Of a DNA stretch of 64,000 bases, positions 1 to 9,933 are shown in pieces; the stretch's first letter is position 1; every line of letters starts with the position of its first letter. The position numbers and the translations under genes were made by a program. A model generated the notes under the pieces. The model saw only the letters and a program-made list of their open reading frames with translations. It ran no database searches and was not told where the DNA came from. Source of the DNA: Nageia nagi. Lineage: Eukaryota > Pinophyta. The stretch spans positions 27,776,001 to 27,840,000 of the forward strand of contig JBITNC010000001.1 of the NCBI GenBank assembly GCA_050084985.1, written 5' to 3'.

Positions 1-1
1 A

Positions 2-1927
2 AAGAAACCTAACCTCTCACACTTTAGGGTCTTCTGTTGTGATGCATTTGCCTTCATTACCTCAGATAAAAGGAAGAAGTTGGATAAAAGATCAGAAAAA
101 TGCATCTTTGTGGGGTATGATAATCAGCATAGAGGTTACAGGCTCTACTCCTCATCCCATAAAATAGTCTTTATTTCTAGGGATGTCAAGTTCAATGAAC
201 TTTCTGAGGATATGACCTCTCATGCTGAGGTGTCTGATTCAGATGATTCTTCACCTGCACCTAACTGGTTGGATGATCATGTAGGGAAGTCACCACAAGA
301 GAAAAATTCTCCAGCTCAGAGAATTACAAGGAGTATGACCTTGAATAACTCTTTATTTGCCAAAATTGATAATATGAATGAGCCATCAACCTTCAAAGAA
401 GCTTCCAAGCACGAGTGTTGGATGGAAGCTATGAAAGTTGAGTATGAGGCACTCATGAAAAATGAAACTTGGGATTTGGTTCCTTATCCCAATGAGAAAA
501 ATGTGATTGGAAATAAATGGATATACAAGGTCAAGGACAATTCTGATGGAAAAATTGAAAAATACAAAGTAAGGTTAGTGGCCAAAGGATTCGCTCAAAA
601 ATATGGTATTGATTATGAGGAAACCTTTGCTCCTATGGCCAAGATGCCTACTGTCAGGATAATCCTTGCTCTTTCTGCAGCTCAAGGATGGAAAGCCTTT
701 CAACTTGATATCAAGAGTGAATTTCTCAATGGTGACTTGGATGTAGAAATCTACATGAATCAACCAGAAGGATTTATTCCAGAAGGTAAAGAGTCTTTAG
801 TGTGCAAGCTTAAGAAGTCTTTGTATGGACTTAAGTAAGCACCTAGAGCATGGTACAAGAAAATTTCAAGATTCTTTACAGATATTGGTTTTTCCAAGTG
901 CTTCTCTAACTCAGATCTCTATGTACTCAATCAAGGAAAAGATGTGGTCTTAATTCTCCTTTATGTGGATGATCTTCTCATAACTGGAAATAATATTGAA
1001 ATCATTCAGGAGTGCATATCCAAACTGAAGGCAACATTTGAAATGACTGATCTAGGTCTATTGCATTACTATCCTGGGATGCAAGTATACCAACACAAAG
1101 ATTGTACTTATCTTAGTCAATTTAAGTATATATCAGACATCTTGCAAAAGTTTGGAATGGAGGAGTGTAAATATACTACAATACCTATTTCTCCTAGAAT
1201 CATGGTATCTCTGAGCTCAAATTCTTAATTGGTCGATGCTATAGCTTATAGGCAATTGATCGGTAGTCTTCTGTATCTGACTATCTCTTGACCTGATATT
1301 GCCTTTGTAGTGAATCTAATGGCATGATTCATGCAAAAACCATATGTTGAACACCTCAATGCTATTAAGCACATCTTGAGGTATGTGCCAGGGATAAAGG
1401 ATCTTGCTCTTAAGTATTCCAAAGTGCCCTCGATTGTTCTCTTCGGGTTCTCAGATTCTGATTATGGGGGAGATAGAGATGATAGAAAATCAACCTCTGC
1501 ATATGTGTTCAGCATTGGTTCAGGTGTTATCTCTTGGGCTTCCAAAAAGCAACCTACTGTGACTCTTTCTACCACCGAAGCTAAATATTGAGCCATGTCT
1601 ATTGCCACCCAAGACGCTATTTAGATGAGGCATCTTCTAAATGAAATTGGGTATGAGCAAAATGGCCCATCTCTTATCTCTTCAGATAATCAATCGGCTA
1701 TCTCTTTGGCTAAGAATCCTGTATTCCATCAAAGAATCAAACATGTGGAAATCCAAGCCCATTTTATTAGGGAGAAGGTTCTAGATGACATCATACACTT
1801 GAAGTATTGTCCATCTACTGAAAACTCCGCTAATTTATTCACCAAGCCCCTTCCTGAAGCTCAATTCAGCAAGCTTAGGGATTCTCTCGGGTTGGTGAAG
1901 TTGCCCTCAAGGGGGAGTGAAGTTTGA
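2..1927 (+). pseudogene. Copia pol fragment (integrase C-term, RT, RNase H) with in-frame stops
   Basis: A single reading frame from nucleotide 2 encodes the end of copia integrase (HFRVF, then KCIFVGYDNQHRGYRLY), an acidic linker, reverse transcriptase and RNase H, ending in the family C-terminus SRGSEV. The RT catalytic YVDD box is at 962-973. RNase H shows the GFSDSDYGGDRDDRKSTS and ISWASKKQ signatures. The frame is cut by six stops: TAA at 836 (Gln in the sister copy), TAA at 1226 (Gln), a TGA replacing Cys near 1290, TGA near 1326 and at 1589 (Arg), and TAG at 1622 (Trp). Five of the six are C-to-T or G-to-A changes, the pattern expected from deamination of methylated cytosine. The frame itself is not shifted. 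It is non-functional. Confidence 0.93.
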
Positions 1928-1996
1928 ACTTTTGTTAGTGATGACAAATTCACCTCTAAGAGGCCTTTTTTGTTGTTATATTCTATTGATTATGAT

Positions 1997-2198
1997 ATAC
2001 CTCCATGGTAAGTTTGCTCTATGTGAGAAACTTGTTGTACATTTTATACCTCCATGGTAAGTTTGCTCTGCATTAGAAACTTGTTGTACAATTTTTTGAG
2101 CATATAATTGATATACCTCCATGGTAAGTTCGCTCTGTGTGAGGAACTTCTTGTACATTCTATACCTCCGTGGTAAGTTTGCTCTACATGAGAAACTT
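1997..2198 (+). repeat. Tandem hairpin repeat in the Copia-1 3' UTR (4 units)
   Basis: Four copies of a ~47-bp unit lie between the pol stop and the PPT. Each starts TATACCTCC(A/G)TGGTAAG and contains a 24-nt hairpin (2010-2033, 2059-2082, 2126-2149, 2175-2198). The stem is AAGTTT/AAACTT in units 1, 2 and 4 and AAGTTC/GAACTT in unit 3, a paired change that keeps the stem. The loop resembles CTCTRYGTGA. Copia-2 has five such units. The rest of the 3' UTR (2199-2685) shows no further repeat; it holds a pyrimidine-rich CTCTCT stretch near 2626-2665. Confidence 0.85.
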
Positions 2199-2685
2199 GT
2201 ACAATTTTTTATGCTCTATTAATAATCAACACATATCTATATACAACAGGTGACTATGAGTGATGGCTTGGCATCTCCGTGATGACTTATAGTGCACCAA
2301 TTGATCAGTTATTTATAAGATGGCATTATTTGATTCTCTTATTTGAATATATGATGCATCTAACTGATTTTGTTCATGAGTTTCTTGTAGCATGTAGGAT
2401 CTTCTTCAGAAATGCAGGTTACTCACCTTGTGTAAGCAAGCTCATGGAGACTCACATGTTAGCTTAAAGTTTATCGACTACTATGTACAATGAAACCAGT
2501 TGTGGTTAATGATTGTATTGTAAATCATTTTGTCAAATGGTAATGCAATGAGTCTCAAACTAGTTCTAAAAAAAAAAAGATTCTCAAATATGTAAATGTT
2601 CTCATCTCCACTTGTATCTCTATGGAGGAGAACTCTCTCTTACTCTCTCTCTTCTCTCTTCTACGCTCTATCCCAATATTGCATT

Positions 2686-2694
2686 AAGGGGGAG
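2686..2694 (+). promoter_or_regulatory. Polypurine tract of Copia-1
   Basis: AAGGGGGAG directly precedes the LTR start TGTTAG. It is the plus-strand priming site of copia elements and is identical in Copia-2. Confidence 0.85.
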
Positions 2695-3172
2695 TGTTAG
2701 AATTTGTAATGAAATATTGTGAATATCTAAACTCCTTGTAAATTCAATTAATCACTTAAAGGATATGTAGATACTTTAAGAGATTAAATGAATTCTTTAT
2801 TATGTAGACTTTGACCTTACCATGTGGTTAGTTGGTAGGTTAAAGTTAGGTGATACATTTATTGTAACCCTAACCTTACCCTTGGGTTAAAGGGAGGTTA
2901 GGGAGGTGCTCTCAAGCTATAAATAGAGGGCCTCTCCTCTTGTAACATAACTAAGTTTTTGGAGTAAGATTACTCTACTAAGTTTGTGTAGGAGAGAAAG
3001 ATAATTGTAGTAAGAGGTGCATAGATTGAGAATTGAGAACTAGTTGTGGATGTACTCCCAAGGAGGGAGGAACCACATTATATTTATGTTATCTTGTGTA
3101 AATGGTGTTATGTTGAATGATTGAGTTTCCTAGTCTTGGACCTTGAGGATTAGAGTAGGTCTAATTCCTTCA
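2695..3172 (+). repeat. 3' LTR of Copia-1
   Basis: A 478-bp LTR starting TGTTAGAATTTG and ending ATTCCTTCA. It aligns along its whole length with the reverse complement of the 489-bp LTRs of Copia-2, with scattered substitutions and small indels, notably near the 3' end. It includes a TATA-like CTATAAATAGAGGG at about 2917-2930, conserved in Copia-2. The AACCCTAACCTTACCC stretch near 2865 looks telomere-like but is simply part of the LTR. Confidence 0.92.
2918..2925 (+). promoter_or_regulatory. TATA box in the Copia-1 LTR
   Basis: TATAAATA followed by GAGGGCC. The same box sits at the matching place in both Copia-2 LTRs (53402-53409 and 61665-61672 on the minus strand), consistent with the U3 promoter. 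Confidence 0.6.
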
Positions 3173-3679
3173 GTTGGTACTTGGTGTAGATCAAAAAAGT
3201 GTTCCATTTGAAATATCCAAGTGATGGGGTCCCTTCCATCAAACTTCCTCATGTTGATCTTCGGGATTTGGATTCCCCTTGAGAACCATGCTTGATTACT
3301 TCCATTAGTAGAAGCATATCCTCCTGAATTGGGTTTATTAATGAAAGGTTTATCTCCTTGAACAATATCATTATTTTCCTGATAACCCTGGGCCATATCA
3401 ACATCTTTAGGAATCTTTCCCTCTGGGTTTTGTATGAGTTGAAAAATCTTTTCCATATTTTGATCCATTTTAGTCACCAACTCTTCCTTCAAACTAATTG
3501 AATCAATTGATATTACCCTATATTTTGTCAAATCCCTTTTTAATTCCTCCATATCACCCTTTTTTACACACCCTTTAACCAATTCTTCCACTTGGGATAT
3601 TCGAAAGAATGTCTTCACTTTCTGCTATAGTCATGGATGAACCCTCTGGAGGTCTAGTAGCAATTTTTTTCAGTGGCAT
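3173..3679 (-). pseudogene. Gypsy-A gag fragment (Ty3/gypsy), truncated by Copia-1
   Basis: Read right to left, a Gag-like protein starts at an ATG at 3679 (MPLKKIATRPPEG...). It shifts frame near 3610-3620 and continues to the Copia-1 boundary at 3173. The recognisable core is IPKINMRKFDGRDPITWIF followed by QMEHFFDLHQVP, which matches the retrotransposon Gag pattern FxGxDPxxWLxxxExxF of plant Ty3/gypsy elements. The upstream part is Lys/Glu rich and probably coiled. The reading frame continues by chance about 13 codons into the antisense of the Copia-1 LTR; those residues are not gag. The rest of gag and pol must lie left of Copia-1, outside the window. Confidence 0.8.
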
Positions 3680-4758
3680 TTTGACTAAGTATTACTATAC
3701 ATTAGGAATTTCTTGGATGGTCAAAAGGTTAACTTAGTTGTTTTTAGGATTCTAGGGAGTCTCCCTATATACGCAAGGTACATGGGAGCTCAAATCTATG
3801 CTAGTGTTGTCTAATGCACAACCGTTTAAAAAGGGCCCTTACTAATATACTTGTGGTACATGAGGGAATCCTAAAGGACCTCTCTATATACCATGTACAT
3901 GCATGAGCATGATGGCCTCTCTATATACTCAAGGTACATGAGAGAATCCAACAGTGGCCTAAGCGATATACTACGAGTACGTTGTAGGAGACCATAATTC
4001 CCCGGAATGCAGTGCTGGCAAAGTAACGATAGCTCCTATGTTTAAAGATGCCAGAAAACATCTATACCTACAAGAATATCCTCTTTCTTCTCTTTCCAAT
4101 ATCTTATGAATCACCCCAAATAGACCTTCCAATCAAAATATATGCAAATTTAAAAATAAATAAATAAATTGTACCTTTTTAAACTATGATTTGGAGACTA
4201 TTCTATTATTTGACCTTCCAACTGATGTAGATCTAAAATTTCAGCCCTTTAGAGTCTAAAATTTCTACTTATGGTAGCCTCAAATGTCTTCTTTTCAATG
4301 CCATATATTTCATCAAATTCTAATATTCCAAGAGGAAATGGTTGCAACTTTCCCAAAATGTGCCAATTTTTGGATTTTTTTGAAGAGTGAACTTGTACAA
4401 AGTTCTTTGTGTCACATGTTTATTCTCAGCTTGAAAATTGTAATAGATAAACTTCAGTCTATACCCTAACCAATACAATAGGTTTCACATAGTTTGGAGC
4501 TATAAAACCTCTGATATACACTTTTTATCTAGAACACCTATTTCAGACTTACTTTTGAGACTAGTCATAAACCTTAACTTCCTCTTCGTGTAACTTGAAA
4601 AATATAGCGAATTAGGAGCTAAAATTTGAAATACAAATTCTTAGTTATGTCTTATAAAAACTCAATAAATTTTAGAATCTAAATCATTGCAAAAAAAAAA
4701 ATTGGTAGTGAAAATGCCATGATGACTAGTTTTGAGCAGTGAAACCCTAGAATCATCT
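3680..4758 (-). other. Gypsy-A 5' leader, non-coding
   Basis: About 1.1 kb between the PBS and the gag start. It has three imperfect copies of a CTCTATATAC...GGTACATG phrase between 3760 and 3960 and is otherwise AT-rich with no supported gene. The 61-codon plus-strand frame near 4284-4469 has no recognisable features. Confidence 0.5.
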
Positions 4759-4770
4759 GCTCTGGTACCA
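4759..4770 (-). promoter_or_regulatory. Primer binding site of Gypsy-A
   Basis: On the minus strand TGGTACCAGAGC, one mismatch from TGGTATCAGAGC, the complement of the plant initiator tRNA-Met 3' end. It sits 2 bp inside the LTR. Confidence 0.7.
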
Positions 4771-4772
4771 AA

Positions 4773-5142
4773 TGTTATGAACAAAGTTCCCAAAATAGCA
4801 TAAAATCAAGATAGAAAAATCTCAACACCTTTAATAAAAGATAAAATCTATAATAAGCCACTTTGAGGGGGAAATATCCTTTGTAATAAGCCACTTTGAG
4901 GGGGCAACCTCCTTTACATCACATCAATTACACAACAATAGATGATACAAATGATAATACCTCCTTAGTATATATAGGAGTCCAAGGGGTGCCACTACAA
5001 TGAAACACTAGCCTACATAACAATAATATTGTCTGGCCAACATAAAAATAAAAATGTAATGGAATAACAATAACCATAGTGGACTTCTATGGGACACATA
5101 ATAACAATATATGGGTTACATGAGTAGTATAGGGACCTAACA
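4773..5142 (-). repeat. 5' LTR of Gypsy-A (370 bp)
   Basis: Bounded by TGTTATGAAC and GGACCTAACA on the plus strand, so the ends form the inverted pair TGTTA/TAACA. It abuts a PBS on its left side, so it is the 5' LTR of a minus-strand element. It contains a short direct duplication of TAATAAGCCACTTTGAGGGG (near 4852-4902). The partner 3' LTR is outside the window. Confidence 0.7.
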
Positions 5143-7359
5143 CCCATAGTTGGAGGAACCACTATACATGGTGTATTATCATTTGTGTGGTTGATTCTTA
5201 CTTTAGTTAGATTTGTTGGAGAACCTTAAAGGGATCTTGGTAATGGAATCCTTCAATTCCTTCAACATCAACATGCTGGCAAAAAAATTGTGGAGATGAG
5301 ATAGAAACAAAGAATGACCAAAGGCTCATTTTCTATACCAAGGCAAGTAAGTTTTTATGATGACATCATCATGTGATTAAGAAAAACTTCAACAAGGAGA
5401 CAAACTCAAGATGAAAATGGGTTTAATTTTCAACATCAGGTTTGATATTTTTTTATGATGTTTTAAAACCCTTAGGGCTAAGACATACCAAGACCAAGAT
5501 AGGATGCATATGTCATTATTCATCTAGGACTACTCATATTTAAATCTTTGGTCCAAGAGTTAATTCATATATGTCAATACCAATATTACATTTTTTTACA
5601 TAACATCATTACATTGGTTGAGAATTAATGGAATAATCTAAATGAGGATTTTGATGTTAGATTTGAAGATACGCTAGAAACATGTAAGATTAGTATTTAA
5701 TGTAATGGAATTGTAGATAAATATTAGAAAGTCATATTATTTGTTAAAATTATGGGAGATTATCATAATAAGTATAAGTATAAATAGTTAGATTTAGTAG
5801 CTAGAATAGTCAAACATTAAGCATTATTTCCCTTTGAAGTATATGTATGTTATACATTTTAATGCTTAATACATGTTGTGTTGCCATTTTCTAAGTTGAG
5901 GTTGTTAGTGTATTTTTGTGAGATGCATGAATATATGTAAATATATATGAGACTTTGTGGTGTGATCTATTGACCTTAAGCTTGGGACATATCTTATTTG
6001 TATCCTAGTTATTAGTTTTGGACTACAACCCTGGCCATGGTACCTTGAATCTTTTTCCCTTTCTTTCATGCACTCTATACTTTGTTTTTATGTATTTACA
6101 CTTTATTTACATGTATTTTCTTATATTCCTTATAGATTTTAATCTTCAATTATAGAGGATCTAACCTTCATCCAAAGTTTGTATAAAGATAACCCTCATG
6201 AGAATAACTATCCCATCACTTTGTTAATTCAATGTAATGTTCTAAATTATTTATTATTCCATCCCTTTGTATGTCAAGACCCATGTGATCCACTTAACGC
6301 TTGACACCTCCCCTTAAGGAGTGCATAGGCTTGATAAGATTTAAGTTAGGAGTGATTTAATAAATAAGAGTATTTGATTATTATTAGAATATATCCTTAG
6401 GCCTAATGTAATCTCAGGATAGGAGACTTGTGGGTCTAAGGGACCATTGTGAGTCCCAAAGTGGGACATCTCCCTCATTGAGCTAATTAGGTGTGTTTAA
6501 TTATATCTAGGCATGATTTTGGTAATCCTAAGGTCCCAACATGGGGTTAGTGATGGGATGCCTAGTTTGGAATGACCCTAAATCTAATCTATGTATGTGG
6601 AGTGAGGTGCCATACCCTTATGGATTCCTAAGCATGATATAGGCATCTACAATGAGGCATTATAAATATAAAACCTAATGCAACATGAAGGAGGCATATT
6701 TGATACATTTTATCTTCGAAGTGTGGAAAAAAGTCATATATTGCCTCTTGTTGAATGATAACCTAGTAAGGGAAGTGTTTAGTGGGACAAAAACCTCATA
6801 AAAACACCTAGTCTCATTCGATGGTATCACTTTTCCTTCGAGATCCAAGTGTAGGGAGAGCCCTTTGTTGGAGCATAAATTTTCTGAGGGAGTGTTACTT
6901 TAGTTCTTTATATTAGATCCTAGGGTTAGAGGCCCTAGTAGCGTGACTTCAACCGTCCTAGTACACATTGACTTTGTTGAGCTTCAGATGTAGTCCCTTG
7001 AATAAGAAATCAACCTTTTATGCCCTATTTGCTTATATCTTGATCATGCATTGCTATATATAGGGGTGTTGCATCATTAATATCATAATTACTTATGAAT
7101 TAGATATTTTTTGTAATATTTCAATGATTGGGCATTATTTCATGGTCATTGATTGGATACCTTCTATAAATGGTGTTGGGGATTAAGGTTTTTATGGCTA
7201 AAGTGTGGATCTCTCTTCGAGTGGTTTCATCTTTCTTCATGGTTTGGATATCTCTTCATGTCTTGGTCTCTTTGGTCACAATATATATTTTGAATATGTG
7301 TAGGGCTCAAGAGTGTGTTCAAGCAAAATGGCCCTTTTTATAGCCTCATGAAGTGATGA
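5143..7359. other. Intergenic, no recognisable gene; LTR-like stretch
   Basis: No coding region. The part at about 6266-7075 (from TGTATGTCAAGACCC to a CTATATATAGGGGTGTTGCA end, with a TATAAATATAAAA box near 6661) has the feel of an old LTR, but I found no second copy in the window. A TATA-like CTATAAAAAGGGCC on the minus strand near 7332-7345 lies just downstream of the Gypsy-B gag remnant. Confidence 0.35.
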
Positions 7360-8360
7360 AGGAGAGAAATATTTGACCAAACTCCTTAAGGGTTCCTTTA
7401 AACCATCCAACAATAAATAAATCACCCTCTTGCGTAATACATCTTGTACTATAACTAAAATTTGTTCAAACTCTTCTATATATATGGAGAGTGAATTTAT
7501 TTATTTCAAAGCTATCAACTCTCTAAAATACTCCTCATCATCCTTATTCTCAAATATGTCTAGGAATCTCTAGAGAAACTCATAAAATGTAGTAATATCA
7601 TCATGTCCTTGAGTAATCAAGCCATTATGCCATCAATCATAAGCTTTTCCTTCTAAGTTCAATGTAACCAACTATAATGCATCATTCTCAGCTATGGGGT
7701 TAAGTGTAAAGAAGGTTTGGAGTTTCTATGACCATGCCCTGGTTAATTACAAATCACTCCTATTGAATATGGGAACCTATATTTTCTATTGTAATTTCTT
7801 TTTGGGCTTTTTTGGCTTTGCACCTCTAACCTTTTTATCTTTCATCTAAATGTATTCAAAAACTTTTCCTGCATTGCAGAAAGCCTTAGAATTCAACTGA
7901 TACTTAGAGAATAATTCCTCCAAATCATCATCCTCATCAATATTAGATTATTTTATTAGTTCAAAAAATATAGATCTAGGAAAGTTTCTTTAGTGGAGTG
8001 CAAGTATATCTCACACTACCCTGCTCAGGTGCAACACCCCTATGTGAAGATTTTGCTTATCAAATTGGAGATGGTTGGCAAGCTTCTTATGCATTCATAA
8101 TATCATTAGTATTTATTACTGCTTGCCTTAACATCTCCAACATTTGATCAATTTTCCTATCTACATCATATTCATTATTCCTCTCTTCATCCATTTCTGC
8201 AAAAGCCTCTTCGTCTTCTTCATGTGTAATTTCTACTTCTTCCAAAGTGGGATTCTCTTAATTTCTCCCTTTGCCCTTGAGATAATATTGATGTATAGGG
8301 GATATTTGGCTCATAAAATCTAAAAACTGTTCCCTCTAGGGTTGGATTTGCTGAATAAAA
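7360..8360 (-). pseudogene. Gypsy-B gag pseudogene (Ty3/gypsy)
   Basis: Reading the minus strand from about 8360 gives a Gag N-terminus (FLDFMSQISPIHQYYL), an acidic segment (EITHEEDEEAFAEMDEE), a Lys-rich stretch (AKPKKPKKK) and a typical gypsy Gag core (LNLEGKAYD, then HNGLITQGHDDITTFYEF and DDEEYFRELIALK, then DGLKEPLRSLVKYF at about 7370). A dozen or more in-frame TAA/TAG/TGA codons interrupt it, most at sites where gypsy Gag has Gln, Trp or Arg, consistent with C-to-T decay. Frame is largely kept, with possible shifts around 7960-8100. No protease or RT follows; the homology stops near 7360. Too many stops for an ORF finder to show it. Confidence 0.75.
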
Positions 8361-8530
8361 TTCCTAAAACCCTAGATCAATGCATGGATTGACCAAAATA
8401 CCTATAGATCTATTGGATCTATTGAAAATATGCAATCCATAAAAGCTAAAAAACTCTAGGTATGAATTTTCCACCATAAACCCTAACTCAATATTCCACA
8501 ATATGGAAGAATATAATGCTCTAATACCTC

Positions 8531-9933
8531 TGTAATGACCTACTTATGCAAAAATAATGATAAAAGCATACAAAACCTAGATATTCAAAATATAACAAAC
8601 TTGAAATAAAAATTGTACAAATGGAGCATATCAAATGACTCAACAATTTATTTCTTTGCTTCAAAACACATAACATCCATTGATAATGATAAATATAAAT
8701 AGAAATATGATCATATCAAATACAATGCTCGAAAAAAATATGATGTAGATGATTGGGCAAGTCAGGTAGAAGGTGCATCCATCCTCAAGACTATGCAATA
8801 AGTCTACACAACTATAGATCTAGTCTGCTAAGGTATAGAGATGATGGATTAGAGCTCTAAGAATAACATGAAAAGGCAAAAAAGGTTGGACATCCCCTAT
8901 ATTCTATAAATTTGAAGTGTATGACCTCAAATAATCAAATTACCCCTCTAAACTACCAAATTTACCTACTAGATTGCAATGTCCCTCTCCTAAGTGCAAG
9001 TTAAGCATGCAAGGACCTAAAATGGTCAAATTTATCGCTAAACTACCCAAATAAATCTCCTGATCTAAAATGTCCCCTTGTTGGGTAGAAAAAAATGATA
9101 AAATAACTTCACAAATAGTCAAATCAATCTTAAGAGGTGTTGGACTAAACTCTGCAATGATGTGGATAGAGGCTTCTTTGCCATAATGTAATCATATAAT
9201 TTTACTATAATAGTAATAGAATATTTTAAATTATAAAAAAAATAGTCAAATTAGCCTTTATAAGGCCAACATCCCCCTATTAGGTGAAGATCTAGTGAAT
9301 AATAACCTCAAAATGTGGCAAAGATAAGCTTGGTTATTGGATGTCCCTCTTCCAAGAGATCCAATATGTAAAAATGATAAAATATACCTCCTAGATTGAA
9401 ACTTTCCTATTTAATAGCCTCCAAATTATCTAGAAGTGATAAAATGTATCTCAAAAAATGTAATAACCGTCTCCTAGGGTAGATTTATAGTGAATACTAA
9501 TAATAAATTTTAGGGTTTCCATTGTAAAGATCCTTACCCAAGAGGGTATTCATCCTCCAAGCTAACCCTTGCAGGTTTTCATCCATAAGAGTTATTCCCT
9601 CATAGGGTTTCATACACAAGAGAAAATGTTATTAGCTTCTCAACTAAATAAACAAAGTACTAGAGAAATAATTAATCCAAGATGTCTACAATGAACCCCT
9701 TACTCCTCTTTATATAGATATTTTTTTAGTTCTTTGTTGGGGTTACACTTTTGATTTTCTCTTAGTAATACTTTAGAATATAGAAAAATAACATTATATC
9801 ATTATAATGTGGCATACACCCTTATTCTCCTTTTATTATTATTTTTATTTCTATTTGTTAAAGACCAAATATAACACTATCACACCATACCATAACTTTG
9901 TACCACACTAAAAACAAAAATAAGGATATTACA
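8531..9933 (-). repeat. Putative 5' LTR of Gypsy-B (~1.4 kb)
   Basis: Starts TGTAATGACC and ends GGATATTACA on the plus strand, giving TGTAAT/ATTACA ends. A decayed PBS (GCTCTAATACCT, 8518-8529) adjoins its left edge, in the right place relative to the gag remnant. It has TCTATATAAAGAGG on the minus strand near 9700-9713 as a possible TATA box. No second LTR was found, so the boundaries rest on the terminal motif and the PBS only. Confidence 0.5.

Larger units (their letters stand above)
1..3172 (+). mobile_element. Copia-1: 3' part of a Ty1/copia LTR retrotransposon
   Basis: This is the 3' half of a Ty1/copia element. It begins inside integrase and runs through reverse transcriptase and RNase H, a 3' UTR with hairpin repeats, a polypurine tract and the 3' LTR. 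The 5' part lies left of the window. It is the same family as the nearly complete Copia-2 at 53144-61895: protein, 3' UTR repeats, PPT and LTR all match closely. The right LTR edge at 3172 falls inside a gag reading frame on the opposite strand, so Copia-1 inserted into Gypsy-A and is the younger of the two. If it made a 5-bp target duplication, GTTGG (3173-3177) should also flank its unseen 5' LTR. Confidence 0.93.

Noticed and set aside
2863-2886. Telomere-like AACCCTAACCTTACCC
   Set aside because: Present at the same place in all three Copia-1/Copia-2 LTRs; it is LTR sequence, not a telomeric array.
5143-5275. Possible old copia LTR end (GGAGGAACCAC and ATTCCTTCA phrases as in Copia-1)
   Set aside because: Only short phrases match and no PBS follows; may be chance.
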